Counted from the stretch's first letter, positions 1-11,439 are shown. The stretch is DNA of 64,000 bases from Arthrobacter sp. ZGTC131 (GCF_002929275.1 NZ_PJIK01000007.1:124001-188000), one strand, 5' to 3'. A program made the numbers and translations. Notes: generated by a model not told the origin, from the sequence alone.

Positions 1-378
1 GACTTCGTTTCCTGGAACAACTTTGCCCAGGTTCGAGCAACAGGTCCTGGACCCTCTACTCCACGGGGACCCGGCCCGCTACCAGCAAAGGGACTGGGAC
101 GGCGATGAGTTCGGTGACTCCCTGGGACTTTGGACAACGGTGAGCTGGAGCCCGCTGGTGCTCATCGAAGGCGTCACGTGTACAAGACGAGAGAGCATCG
201 GCAAAATTACATTCGCGATATGGGTGGACGCTCTAAAGGATGAGCGTCTGCGACGCGGCATACATCGAGACGGAGAAGGTCACAGGGCACTTTGGCGCCG
301 CTGGATGGATGAGGAGGACAGGTTCTTCGCCGCGGATGAAACGCGCCTCCGGCTGACCTCATAGTTCCTGGGACTTAG
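1..378 (+). pseudogene. Uridine-kinase-like P-loop kinase fragment, frameshifted
   Basis: Only the C-terminal half of a (uridine) kinase-like P-loop protein lies in the window. Recognisable pieces are DFVSWNNFAQ, read from base 1 in frame 1; RFEQQVLDPLLHGD through WMDEEDRFFAADETRLR, in frame 2 from about base 29; and ADLIVPGT followed by TAG, in a third frame from base 352. Two frame changes, near bases 30 and 350, are therefore needed to rebuild a normal family C-terminus. The in-frame reading instead stops early at 362-364. Adjacent genes are clean, so decay is more likely than a generally poor sequence, although two indel errors would look the same. The assignment rests on remembered family patterns and is moderate. 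The N-terminal P-loop lies outside the window. Confidence 0.5.
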
Positions 379-526
379 GGCAAAGGAGACACCCAGCCCC
401 TTCTTCGAACGGATGCCGGGATTTACCGCTGACAGAACACGCCAAGTACCGCTGCAATTCACAATCCCGGGGTTGCTGGAAGCGTGGCTGGTGGCCGAGG
501 CGGGAGGCGTCGGAGCCACGTGGGTC

Positions 527-555
527 CGGGCCGCCTTCCCTAGGGAGGCGGCCCG
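527..555 (-). terminator. Terminator-like hairpin downstream of the DUF4193 gene
   Basis: CGGGCCGCC and GGCGGCCCG form a perfect 9-bp stem around the near-palindromic core TTCCCTAGGGA. The hairpin lies 53-81 bases beyond the minus-strand DUF4193 stop. No long T-tract follows on either strand, so it may be only a 3'-end stabiliser. Confidence 0.35.
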
Positions 556-607
556 CACAAACTACCCTTTGGTGCGGCTGGCAACTAGCTGCCGCGCTAG
601 CGGGTGG

Positions 608-910
608 CTAGCCTTCACACTCAATGCAGTAAGCGTGCCCGTTCTTTTCACGGGCGATCTGGGAACGGTGCCGGACCAGGAAACAGGAGTAACAGGTGAA
701 CTCGTCCTCCGCCTGGGGGACCACCTGGACCACCAGTTCCTCGGCCACAAATTCGCCGCCCGGAACAATGGATTCGTCCATCGCATCGGCTTCATCCAGC
801 TCACGCACGACGCTGCGGGCATCGGGGGCGTTTGCGGACTGCAGTGCCTCCAGGGAATTGTCCTGGGATTCCTTGACGTCGGAACGTACTTCGTCGTAAT
901 CGGTTGCCAC
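608..910 (-). CDS. DUF4193 family protein (possible zinc-binding)
   Basis: A 100-residue acidic protein with the layout of the actinobacterial DUF4193 family: a charged N-terminus (MATDYDEVRSDVKES), a middle segment ending GEFVAEELVVQVVP, and a C-terminus with CYSC (about residues 73-76) and a later C-I-E-C ending. The four cysteines look like a small zinc knuckle. The start is GTG at 908-910. It is transcribed divergently from hrpB, about 210 bases away. A long plus-strand open frame over this gene (413-1120) is antisense noise read through from hrpB, because it lacks family similarity. Function is unknown. Confidence 0.85.
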   Translation of the reverse strand: MATDYDEVRSDVKESQDNSLEALQSANAPDARSVVRELDEADAMDESIVPGGEFVAEELVVQVVPQAEDEFTCYSCFLVRHRSQIAREKNGHAYCIECEG

Positions 911-1120
911 TTAGGTGTTTCTCTTTTCTGGCGTTCTTGTCTGACGGATATGCAACCTACACCATTGCGCCGATATTCCCTTGTCACGAAGACCAGCGGG
1001 CGTGGTTGGAAAGCTTACCTCAGGCCGGCCGTGGCTTCGCACAGGCACGGCCGTGGAACCGGAGCCCCGGGTGCCGGATCGCCGAACACCGGGCCCGAAG
1101 ATTATAGGCACAATGGACGG

Positions 1121-3829
<2,709 letters not shown>

Positions 3830-3851
3830 CTCCGCCCGGCTCAGCCCAGGG

Positions 3852-3899
3852 CTGTCATGGCAGGGGCCTGTCACTGCGGGGTTCTGTCATTGTGGGCGC
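3852..3899 (+). repeat. Three imperfect 16-bp tandem repeats upstream of moaA
   Basis: Three consecutive 16-bp units each begin CTGTCA and end in a G-rich half (CTGTCATGGCAGGGGC, CTGTCACTGCGGGGTT, CTGTCATTGTGGGCGC). They lie between hrpB and moaA, 67-114 bases before the moaA start. This could be a multi-site operator or a chance repeat. Confidence 0.4.
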
Positions 3900-3965
3900 T
3901 GGCGGCCAGGCTTACGCTGGGACATATACGAGCGGTGGCCGCTGCCGCTCGTGAAAGGGCGCAGC

Positions 3966-5015
3966 ATGGACGCCACATCCGTCACCGACACCTTCCACCG
4001 GCCACTCCGGGACTTGCGGATTTCAGTCACGGACCGGTGCAATTTCCGCTGCGTCTACTGCATGCCCCGCGAGATCTTCGGCAGGGATTACGTCTTTATG
4101 CCGCGGGAACAGCTGCTGACGTTTGAGGAAATCGCCAGGCTGACTTCGATTGCCGTGGCCCACGGCGTGCTGAAAATCCGGCTGACCGGCGGGGAGCCCC
4201 TGCTGCGGAAGGACATCGAGGAACTGGTCCGCATGCTGGCCCGGCTGCGGACGCCCGACGGGCGGGCGCCGGACCTGGCCATGACCACCAACGGCTCGGT
4301 GCTGGCACAGAAGGCGCAGGCTCTCAAGGATGCCGGGCTGAACCGCGTCACCGTGTCCCTGGACTCCGTCCGGGAGGAAACGTTTCAGGCCATGAACGAC
4401 GCCGGCTATCCCGTGGCCAAGGTGTTGCACGCCCTCGACGTCGCCCAGGCGGCGGGCTTGGGGCCGGTAAAGATCAACATGGTGGTCAAGCGCGGGAAGA
4501 ACGACCAGGACATCGTTGACACGGCCAGGCATTTCAAGGGGTCCGGGTTCATCCTGCGGTTCATTGAGTACATGGACGTGGGAGCATCCAACGGCTGGAA
4601 GATGGATGAGGTTGTGCCCTCCGCCGAGGTCCTGGCCCGCATCAGCTCGGTGTTTCCACTGGAGCCGGTGGCGCCGAACTACCCCGGCGAGACGTCCGGG
4701 CGCTGGCGCTACCGGGACGGCAGCGGCGAAATCGGGGTCATCTCGAGCGTCACCCAGGCCTTTTGCCGGGGCTGCACGCGCGCCCGGCTGTCCGCCGACG
4801 GCAAGCTGTTCACCTGCCTGTTTGCCACGTCCGGCACCGACCTGAGGGCACTCCTGCGGGGCGGCGCCTCCGACGCCGAGCTTTCCGCGGCACTGTCCGC
4901 CCTGTGGGGCGGCCGGGCGGACCGGTACTCGGTGCTGCGCAGCGCCGCCACCCCGGACGCCGCCCCGGATTCCGCCGCGGCCCGCAAGATCGAGATGTCG
5001 TACATCGGCGGCTAG
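3966..5015 (+). CDS. moaA: GTP 3',8-cyclase MoaA (molybdenum cofactor biosynthesis)
   Basis: A 349-residue radical SAM protein for the first step of molybdopterin synthesis, GTP to 3',8-cyclo-7,8-dihydro-GTP. Diagnostic features are the N-terminal CNFRCVYC cluster motif (C-x3-C-x2-C, about residues 24-31), the SAM-binding [10 protein letters not shown], the C-terminal second cluster (C-R-G-C-T-R-A-R then F-T-C) and the terminal Gly-Gly (SYIGG) required for activity. The ATG at 3966 follows GAAAGGG at the right distance. An upstream in-frame extension exists but has no family similarity. No other moa genes are nearby, so the pathway is completed elsewhere in the genome. Confidence 0.96.
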   Translation: MDATSVTDTFHRPLRDLRISVTDRCNFRCVYCMPREIFGRDYVFMPREQLLTFEEIARLTSIAVAHGVLKIRLTGGEPLLRKDIEELVRMLARLRTPDGRAPDLAMTTNGSVLAQKAQALKDAGLNRVTVSLDSVREETFQAMNDAGYPVAKVLHALDVAQAAGLGPVKINMVVKRGKNDQDIVDTARHFKGSGFILRFIEYMDVGASNGWKMDEVVPSAEVLARISSVFPLEPVAPNYPGETSGRWRYRDGSGEIGVISSVTQAFCRGCTRARLSADGKLFTCLFATSGTDLRALLRGGASDAELSAALSALWGGRADRYSVLRSAATPDAAPDSAAARKIEMSYIGG

Positions 5016-5069
5016 GCCGTTAGACGCTGAGCCGTGCCGCCGGACCCTGATGCCATTGAGGTTATTCGG

Positions 5070-5645
5070 TCATAACTTTCGCGGAGAGTCGTGCGGGCTC
5101 GGGGGTACGGCCGTGATGCGGTTGACGGCGTCCACCGTGACGGAACGGTCATGAGGTTCGGTATCGAGCGCGGCGTGGATGAAATGGCCTTCGATCAGGG
5201 CGTCGAGCATCCGGCTGGTGACGGGGTCAAAATGGCGTTCGAGTGCATGCCGGCTCCGGCTCATCCAGTCCCGTGTGATCTGGCGGAAGACCGGCTCGCG
5301 GGCGGCGAGGGTATAGAGCTCGAGGGTGAGGACCAGGTCCCGCCGGCTGTCCAGCAGGTCAGCGTGGATCAGGTCCACCACTGCCTGCCGGGCAGCGCCG
5401 GCGTTCGCGGCGGTGCCCAGACGGACCTCGAAGCCGTCGGCGCCCGTGTCGGCAAACCGCCTGAAGGCTTCCCCCAGGAGCTGGTCCATGCTGGTGAAGT
5501 GGTAGGTCATGGACCCGAGGGGCACGCCGGCACGTTCGGCGATCCTGCGGTGCGAGGTGCCGGCTACCCCGCGGGCCGCAATCACGTCGAGGGCTGCATC
5601 AATGATCCGGTCCCGCCTGTCGGGATCGAACCGGCGCGTTGCCAC
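5070..5645 (-). CDS. TetR family transcriptional regulator
   Basis: A 191-residue regulator. The N-terminal helix-turn-helix spans RDRIIDAALDVIAARGVAG to AGVPLGSMTYHF, about residues 9-52, and is followed by a helical ligand-binding domain. The GTG at 5643-5645 lies 5 bases after the stop of the upstream acetyltransferase gene, so the two are one operon. It probably controls itself and the acetyltransferase through the palindrome overlapping that gene's start. The ligand is unknown. Confidence 0.88.
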   Translation of the reverse strand: MATRRFDPDRRDRIIDAALDVIAARGVAGTSHRRIAERAGVPLGSMTYHFTSMDQLLGEAFRRFADTGADGFEVRLGTAANAGAARQAVVDLIHADLLDSRRDLVLTLELYTLAAREPVFRQITRDWMSRSRHALERHFDPVTSRMLDALIEGHFIHAALDTEPHDRSVTVDAVNRITAVPPSPHDSPRKL

Positions 5646-5650
5646 CGCGG

Positions 5651-6229
5651 TCAGATTTCGCGGACTACGCGGGCGGGGTTGCCTACCGCGACGGAGTTGG
5701 CCGGGACGTCCCTCGTGACCACCGCGCCGGCACCGATTACCGAGTTGTTTCCGATGGTGACGCCGGGCAGGACGATCGCTCCGCCGCCGAGCCACACGTT
5801 GTCGCCGATGGTGATCGGCTGTGCAGCTTCCAGACGGTCGCGCCGCGGCTGGGGTTCCACCGGGTGCGTCGGGGTCAGGAGCTGCACGTTCGGACCGATC
5901 TGGCAGTCCTCCCCGATGGTGATCGGGGCGACGTCGAGGGCCGTGAGGTTGTAATTGATGAACGTGCGGGCCCCGACTGTGATGAACGTGCCGTAGTCGA
6001 CGTAGAGCGGCGGCTTGATGTGCGCGTCTTCGCCCAGGGAACCCAGCAGATCCGCCAGGATGGGCCGCGCCCCGTCCGGGTCCTCCGCGTAGGCCGCCGT
6101 GTACAGCGACTGCAGCATCACGGCCCGTTTGGATTCGCGCTCGTTGTCCGGGTCATCGGAAATGTATAGGTCCCCTGCGAGCATGCGCTGCCGGTTTGTG
6201 CGCGGGTCATCTGCGAAGTAATCAAGCAT
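5651..6229 (-). CDS. Maltose/galactoside O-acetyltransferase-like protein
   Basis: A 192-residue left-handed beta-helix acetyltransferase of the LacA/Maa/NodL type. The N-terminal Mac domain (MLAGDLYISDDPDNERESKR) is followed by hexapeptide repeats such as ITIGEDCQIGPNV, ITIGDNVWLGGGAIVLPGV and IGNNSVIGAGAVVTRDVPA. The motif TPTHPV carries the expected catalytic histidine. The enzyme would transfer acetyl from acetyl-CoA to a sugar hydroxyl in the cytoplasm; the sugar cannot be told from sequence. The ATG at 6227-6229 begins just before the conserved Mac domain. It is the first gene of an operon with the TetR gene. Confidence 0.88.
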   Translation of the reverse strand: MLDYFADDPRTNRQRMLAGDLYISDDPDNERESKRAVMLQSLYTAAYAEDPDGARPILADLLGSLGEDAHIKPPLYVDYGTFITVGARTFINYNLTALDVAPITIGEDCQIGPNVQLLTPTHPVEPQPRRDRLEAAQPITIGDNVWLGGGAIVLPGVTIGNNSVIGAGAVVTRDVPANSVAVGNPARVVREI

Positions 6230-6246
6230 GTGTACGAGCGTACACA
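6229..6246. promoter_or_regulatory. TetR-type palindromic operator
   Basis: TGTGTACG-AG-CGTACACA is an 18-base palindrome with 8-bp perfect arms and a 2-bp spacer. It abuts the ATG of the acetyltransferase-TetR operon and sits in the divergent region shared with the EF-G-like gene. Size and position fit autorepression by the operon's own TetR protein; binding is inferred. Confidence 0.6.
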
Positions 6247-6336
6247 ACGTTCCCCTCTTGCTCAACGCCGTCAGAGGGTGTCGAATCTTTTTACAAGGCC
6301 GCACGGCGGCTGACGACCAGATGCCAGGAGACGACG

Positions 6337-8517
6337 ATGTCTATGAAAGGCACAAATGGCCGGGGCAAAGGCCCCGGCCGGGGCAGTTCCGATATCCGGC
6401 GGGCCGACGCGTCCGCGGGCACGCCGGCAGACAGCCCGGAGCGGATCCGCAACGTGGCTCTTGTGGGGCACTCGGGTGCCGGCAAGACGATGCTGCACGA
6501 GGCCCTGCTCGCCGCGGCCGGAACCATAACGCGGATGGGGTCCATCGTTGACGGCAGCACCGTCAGCGACTCGGAGCCGTCCGAGGTCCACCAGCAGCGG
6601 TCCGTGGTTCTCTCCGTGGCACCCGTCGTGATGGACGGCGTCAAGGTGAACCTGCTCGACACGCCGGGCTACGGGGACTTCACCGGTGAGCTGCGCGCCG
6701 GACTGCGGGCTGCTGATGCGGCACTGTTCGTGGTGTCGGCCCTGGAAGAAGTCGACGCTGCCACCACAGCCCTGTGGGCGGAGTGCGACCAGCTGGGGAC
6801 GCCGCGGGCCGTGGTGATCAGCCGCCTGGACCATCCGCGGGCAAACTACGAGGCCGCAGTTGCCGCGTGCCAGCGTGCCTTCGGCGACTCGGTGGTGCCG
6901 GCCTACCTGCCCGTCCGCGCGGACGGTACCGTGATCGGCCTGCTCGGGCTTCTCTCCGGGACTGTGTCGGACTATGCCGAGGGCCGTACGGAGCCGGCTG
7001 TCCGCGACGCTACTCCGGAGGAACTGGCCGCCGCGGAGGAAGCGCGCGGCACGCTGATCGAAGGGATCATCTCCGAGAGCGAGGACGAGTCGCTGATGGA
7101 CCGCTACCTCGGCGGCGAGCAGATCGACGTCGAAGTCCTGGTGGGCGACCTGGAAACAGCGGTTGCCAGGGGATCGTTCTTTCCGGTGCTGGCCTCCTCT
7201 GCGGAGACAGGCCTCGGCATGGCTGAGCTCCTGGACATGCTCACCCGGGCGTTCCCGTCTCCGCTGGAGCGTGACCTGCCGGCGGTGACGGATCTTGCCG
7301 GTTCGCCGGCCGGCCCGCTGAGCTGCGATCCCGGCGGCCCGCTGGTGGGGGAGGTGGTGCGCACCACCATCGACCCGTTCCTGGGAAGGGTGTGCCTGGT
7401 GCGGATCTTCTCGGGCACCCTGCGGGAGGACTCGGCCGTGCACGTGGGCGGCCGCGGACTGGCGGAACGGGGCCATGAGGACCATGACAGCGACGAGCGG
7501 CTCGCGCACCTGTACTCTCCGCTGGGGGCGAGCCTGCGCCCGGTGCAGTACTGCGTGGCCGGCGACATCTGCGCGATCGCTAAACTGGCCAACGCCGAGA
7601 CGGGCGACACCGTCTCCGCCAAGGAAATGCCGCTGTTGGTGAAGGCCTGGGAAATGCCCGAACCGCTGATGCCGGTGGCAGTTGAAGCAGCCACCCGCAG
7701 CGACGAGGACGCCCTGGCCAAGAGCCTGGGCAAGGTTGCCGCCGGCGATCCGACCCTCCGGGTGGAGCGCAACGCGGAAACCCACCAGCTCATCCTGTGG
7801 TGCATGGGTGAGTCCCATGGCGAGGTGGTGCTGGACCGGCTGCGTGACCAGGGCGTGAAGCTGCAGACCGTCCAGGTGGTGACGCCGCTGCGGGAGACGT
7901 TTGCGGCACCGGCCGCCGGGCATGGTCGGTACGTCAAACAGTCCGGCGGCCACGGCCAGTATGCGATCTGCGACATCGAAGTCGAGGCGCTCGAACGCGG
8001 TGCGGGCTTCGAGTTTATCGACAAGACCGTGGGCGGCGTCATACCGGGGACATTCATCGGGTCCGTCGAGAAGGGGGTCCGGGCCCAGATGCAGAAAGGC
8101 GTCTCGGCGGGATTCCCGGTGGTGGACATCCGCGTGACGCTGGTCGGCGGCAAAGCCCACAGCGTGGACTCATCGGATGCCGCATTCCAGGCGGCAGGTG
8201 CGCTCGCTTTGCGGGAAGCCGCGGCCGCCGGCCGGATTCAGCTGCTGGAACCCGTCTCCGCTGTGACCATCAGCACCCCGGACGAGTACGTCGGATCCGT
8301 GATGAGCGACTTGTCCTCCCGCCGGGGGCGGGTGACGGGAACGACGTCGGTGGGTGGGGAAATCACGGAAGTCACCGCCGAGGTGCCGGATGAGGAGCTG
8401 TTGCGCTATGCCGTGCAGCTGCGCGGGCTGACGTCCGGAACCGGCCGGTTCCGGCGCACGTACCTGCGGCACGAACCCGTGCCGGGCAATGTGGCGCCGG
8501 CGGCGGCGCACGCCTGA
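6337..8517 (+). CDS. Elongation factor G-like GTPase (EF-G2 type)
   Basis: A 726-residue translational-GTPase paralogue. The N-terminus has 35 low-complexity Gly/Arg-rich residues, then the P-loop GHSGAGKT (44-51), G3 motif DTPGYGD, and domains II-V through to the C-terminal EF-G domain (DEYVGSVMSDLSSRRGRVTG). The usual G4 motif NKxD is replaced by SRLD (VVISRLDHPRAN), as this subfamily often deviates. ATG 6337 follows AGGAG (6326-6330). Canonical fusA is expected elsewhere, with tuf. Mycobacterial EF-G2 has been reported not to behave as a typical translocase, so a regulatory or ribosome-associated role is likelier than bulk translocation. Confidence 0.88.
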   Translation: MSMKGTNGRGKGPGRGSSDIRRADASAGTPADSPERIRNVALVGHSGAGKTMLHEALLAAAGTITRMGSIVDGSTVSDSEPSEVHQQRSVVLSVAPVVMDGVKVNLLDTPGYGDFTGELRAGLRAADAALFVVSALEEVDAATTALWAECDQLGTPRAVVISRLDHPRANYEAAVAACQRAFGDSVVPAYLPVRADGTVIGLLGLLSGTVSDYAEGRTEPAVRDATPEELAAAEEARGTLIEGIISESEDESLMDRYLGGEQIDVEVLVGDLETAVARGSFFPVLASSAETGLGMAELLDMLTRAFPSPLERDLPAVTDLAGSPAGPLSCDPGGPLVGEVVRTTIDPFLGRVCLVRIFSGTLREDSAVHVGGRGLAERGHEDHDSDERLAHLYSPLGASLRPVQYCVAGDICAIAKLANAETGDTVSAKEMPLLVKAWEMPEPLMPVAVEAATRSDEDALAKSLGKVAAGDPTLRVERNAETHQLILWCMGESHGEVVLDRLRDQGVKLQTVQVVTPLRETFAAPAAGHGRYVKQSGGHGQYAICDIEVEALERGAGFEFIDKTVGGVIPGTFIGSVEKGVRAQMQKGVSAGFPVVDIRVTLVGGKAHSVDSSDAAFQAAGALALREAAAAGRIQLLEPVSAVTISTPDEYVGSVMSDLSSRRGRVTGTTSVGGEITEVTAEVPDEELLRYAVQLRGLTSGTGRFRRTYLRHEPVPGNVAPAAAHA

Positions 8518-8536
8518 TCTCAAGTGACAGATACAC

Positions 8537-10504
8537 TCACCACTGGCCTGAAGAGGGAAATCGCGTAGGCGGCGAGCTTGACTCCCTGGACGCCGCTGGT
8601 GCGGTTAGCGAGTCGCAGAGGGCGCTTCGCTCTACGGCGAATGGCTGCACGCGAGCGTGGACGTCATGGCGGTGGCCCGGGCCCTTATTGAGAGACGATG
8701 AAGTTCGGCCAGAAGTACCGCGATAACCCTTGGCATGCGACATCACGTTATGCCTGGGATCAAGCATGGCTTGGTCCTGCATGCAGTGGTGTGACACAGA
8801 AGCCTGGACAAGGAGATCCATGACTTCGGGCGAGCCAACCAACAGCGAAGCCGGTGGTGGGTTGCAGCCTGGTGGGAGGGGTGTGACGGTGCAGTCCGGT
8901 GGTGGGTTGCAGCCTGGTGGGAGGGGTGTGATGGTGCAGTCCGGTGGTGGGTTGCAGCCTGGTGGGAGGGGTGTGATGGTGCAGTCCGGTGGTGGGTTGC
9001 AGCCTGGTGGGAGGGGTGTGATGGTGCAGTCCGGTGGTGGGTTGCAGCCTGGTGGGAGGGGTGTGATGGTGCAGTCCGGTGGTGGGTTGCAGCCTGGTGG
9101 GAGGGGTGTGATGGTGCAGTCCGGTGGTGGGTTGCAGCCTGGTGGGAGGGGTGTGATGGTGCAGTCCGGTGGTGGGTTGCAGCCTGGTGGGAGGGGTGTG
9201 ATGGTGCAGTCCGGTGGTGGGTTGCAGCCCGGTGGGAGGGGTGTGACGGTGCAGTCCGGTGGTGGGTTGCAGCCCGGTGGCAGGGGTGTGACGGTGCAGT
9301 CCGGTGGTGGGTCGCAGCCCGGTGGCAGGGGTGTGACGGTGCAGTCCGGTGGTGGGTCGCAGCCCGGTGGCAGCGGTGTGGTGTTGCAGTTGGGTGGCTG
9401 CTTGCACTCGGGTGGCAGCGGTGTGGTGTTGCAGTTGGGTGGCTGCTTGCACTCGGGTGGCAGCGGCGTGGTGTTGCAGTTGGGTGGATGCTTGCACTCG
9501 GGTGGCAGCGGCGTGGTGTTGCAGTTGGGTGGATGCTTGCACTCCGGCGGCAATGGCGTGGAGTTGCACTTGCCCTGTGGGGGAGGGGGTTGCGGAGGTG
9601 GCTCCTTGCGGTAGGTCGTCCCAACCATGGTGGGAATTGTCCAGCCCAGCGTTCTCACTGAACTCGGGTCAAAGCTAATCATCTTGTCGTCTCCACGCAG
9701 GCGATCAATCTGGTGGATGTCCAACAGGGTCCAAAGGTTCGGGTCTTTGTGCCGTCCGTTCTCGATGACTTCAAAATGCAGGTGGCAGCCAGTGGATGAC
9801 CCTGTGGTGCCCACTTTGGCAATAACCTCCCCAACCCTGATCTTGCTGCCTTTATCGGCACCCAACTTCAGCAGGTGGTTGTAGGTCGTGAGCAGGCCAT
9901 TCCCGTGGTCGATCTCCAGCCTGTTGCCGCCTCCCCAAGGATGCCAGCCCGCGGCGCGCACGACGCCGGCGTCGGCAGCATAGACTCGGGTTCCGCAGGC
10001 TGCACCGAAATCCTGCCCATAATGAAATTCGCCCTGTTCACCGGTGATTGGATTCTTGCGCGACCCAAACTGCGAAGTCCTGACCAAGACCTCAAGGGGA
10101 GCCATGAGGGAGCCGCGGGGAGGACGTTTCAGCTGTGCCCACGCAACTCCCGGCGTCGATGCTCCCTTGAGCGCAGCATTTGAAACCACCGGACGAAAAG
10201 GCACTCTCACTCGCGGGGTGTTGTTCGGGTCTAGGAGCTGCCGTTCTTCGCTCCCGGAGGGAGCCGCTGGCAACATGACGTCACCGGCAGGCTGGTGATT
10301 TGAAATGACCGGGCCTTGGCCGAGGGCGTAGATAGCAAAACCAAGGACCAGTGCCGCCGAGAGGCTTCGCCGAGCCAGCCTGCCAACGCTATTCCTCTTA
10401 GCGGAATCCGGTCCCTCGGTTGCATGTCGATTACTTCGAGCTGCCACAAAGTGCTCCTGAACTCGACCCGCCAAAATCGGGTCCCCGGCAAGCCTGGACT
10501 TCAT
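8537..10504 (-). CDS. M23 family metallopeptidase with cysteine/proline-rich repeat tail
   Basis: A 655-residue surface or secreted peptidoglycan peptidase. A hydrophobic signal/anchor (about residues 47-65, SAALVLGFAIYALG) precedes an LytM/M23 domain with zinc-ligand motifs HYGQDFG and CHLHFEV. It would cleave peptide cross-links of the cell wall outside the membrane. The domain is followed by 16 tandem 15-residue repeats of the form C-T-x-T-P-L-P-P-G/E-C-x-P-P-D/N. The final ~95 residues after the repeats are unlike the rest and may be frame-altered or acquired by deletion. The ATG at 10504 has no clear Shine-Dalgarno sequence, so the message may be leaderless or the true start may be further in. 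Confidence 0.8.
   Translation of the reverse strand: MKSRLAGDPILAGRVQEHFVAARSNRHATEGPDSAKRNSVGRLARRSLSAALVLGFAIYALGQGPVISNHQPAGDVMLPAAPSGSEERQLLDPNNTPRVRVPFRPVVSNAALKGASTPGVAWAQLKRPPRGSLMAPLEVLVRTSQFGSRKNPITGEQGEFHYGQDFGAACGTRVYAADAGVVRAAGWHPWGGGNRLEIDHGNGLLTTYNHLLKLGADKGSKIRVGEVIAKVGTTGSSTGCHLHFEVIENGRHKDPNLWTLLDIHQIDRLRGDDKMISFDPSSVRTLGWTIPTMVGTTYRKEPPPQPPPPQGKCNSTPLPPECKHPPNCNTTPLPPECKHPPNCNTTPLPPECKQPPNCNTTPLPPECKQPPNCNTTPLPPGCDPPPDCTVTPLPPGCDPPPDCTVTPLPPGCNPPPDCTVTPLPPGCNPPPDCTITPLPPGCNPPPDCTITPLPPGCNPPPDCTITPLPPGCNPPPDCTITPLPPGCNPPPDCTITPLPPGCNPPPDCTITPLPPGCNPPPDCTITPLPPGCNPPPDCTVTPLPPGCNPPPASLLVGSPEVMDLLVQASVSHHCMQDQAMLDPRHNVMSHAKGYRGTSGRTSSSLNKGPGHRHDVHARVQPFAVERSALCDSLTAPAASRESSSPPTRFPSSGQW
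8858..9565. repeat. 45-bp tandem repeat array inside the M23 peptidase gene
   Basis: About 16 direct 45-bp units encode 15-residue Pro/Cys repeats on the minus strand. The seven central units appear identical, while the distal units diverge (E-C-K-H/Q-P-P-N variants nearest the peptidase domain). Because 45 is divisible by three, several frames stay open on both strands; these are by-products. Identical central units point to recent expansion or homogenisation by slippage or recombination. Confidence 0.95.
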
Positions 10505-10725
10505 TGTGACGTCATGTAATCGACAGGGAAACCTGCCATCTTTGACTCTGCTTGCGGGCTTTGCCCCTTAGGCCCGGTGCGCAGGAATGGGACATGCGCG
10601 GTTTCCCTTGGGAATGGCTGGGAGAAGCCACGCCCACGCTGACGGGCAGGTCGAATGAGTTGCCCGAAAGGGCACCGAACTGTGCCCGGACCGTGCGCAG
10701 GCTAGCTAAGGGTTGGAGCGCCGGG

Positions 10726-11403
10726 TTATCTGCTGGAAGGGCTGTTCGCGCGCATGAACGCCGCCACCGAACCTGCCAGCGAGGCCCCGGTTTCTTCGGC
10801 GCTGCGCTTCGTTCCGGCAACAGCGAAGGAGTGGTCGCCGCCTTCGCACCACTGAAGCGTCGCGGCCGGGCCGATGCGCGAAACGACGCCCTCGAGCAGC
10901 TCCGGCGTGGCAAACGTGTCCCGCGTCCCCTGCAGGAAGAGCATGGGGGTTTCCAAGCCGTAGAGGTGCTCGTCGCGGAGCTTCTCGGGTTTGCCCGGCG
11001 GATGCAGCGGGTAGCCAAGGTAGATGAGGCCGGCGGCGGGCATGCCCTCGGCCACTGCCATCGATGCCATGCGCCCGCCGAACGACTTGCCGGCGGCCCA
11101 CAGCGGCTCCGCTGCAGAATGGGCCGCAGCCTCGTCCATGGCCGCCCGCCACGCGGCAATCGCCACCGGCGGCCGGTCCGGGAACTTCCTGCCCGCCTCG
11201 CGGTACGGAAAGTTGAAGCGCAAGGTGGCGACGCCGTCGTCGTTTAGCGCGCGGGTGAAGCCGCGCAGGAACGGGTGCTCCATCCCGGCGCCCGCTCCGT
11301 GGGCAACAACCAGGGTGGCGAAGGGGCTGTCCGGCCGGGCATATGCTCCGGAGACTTGGACGTCGCCGACGGCAAAGGTGACGGGGGATTCAGCGGTGGG
11401 CAT
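10726..11403 (-). CDS. Alpha/beta hydrolase (KANL3/Tex30-like)
   Basis: A 225-residue single-domain alpha/beta hydrolase. Visible elements are the oxyanion-hole loop VAHGAGAGMEHPF, the nucleophile elbow GKSFGG (a G-x-S-x-G variant), an acid at GTRDTF and a histidine at GGDHSF. These form a plausible Ser-Asp-His triad. It resembles the dienelactone-hydrolase-like KANL3/Tex30 group; the substrate is unknown. No signal peptide is seen, so it is probably cytoplasmic. The ATG is at 11401-11403. It diverges from the small gene at 11519. Confidence 0.82.
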   Translation of the reverse strand: MPTAESPVTFAVGDVQVSGAYARPDSPFATLVVAHGAGAGMEHPFLRGFTRALNDDGVATLRFNFPYREAGRKFPDRPPVAIAAWRAAMDEAAAHSAAEPLWAAGKSFGGRMASMAVAEGMPAAGLIYLGYPLHPPGKPEKLRDEHLYGLETPMLFLQGTRDTFATPELLEGVVSRIGPAATLQWCEGGDHSFAVAGTKRSAEETGASLAGSVAAFMRANSPSSR

Positions 11404-11439
11404 GAGTCAATGATGCCGGATTGCCATGCACAGCCTGCA

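Noticed and set aside
413-1120. Long N-terminal extension of the hrpB frame
   Set aside because: It is antisense to a recognisable DUF4193 gene and has no helicase similarity; the GTG at 1121 explains the domain layout.
8858-9565. CRISPR array
   Set aside because: Repeats are contiguous 45-bp coding units without spacers and no cas genes are near.
8730-9614. Plus-strand Gly-rich protein over the repeat array
   Set aside because: A 45-bp repeat keeps all frames open; the minus-strand peptidase has real catalytic motifs.
8743-9624. Two further minus-strand His/Thr- and Pro-rich frames in the same array
   Set aside because: They are shifted readings of the same repeat with no conserved domain.
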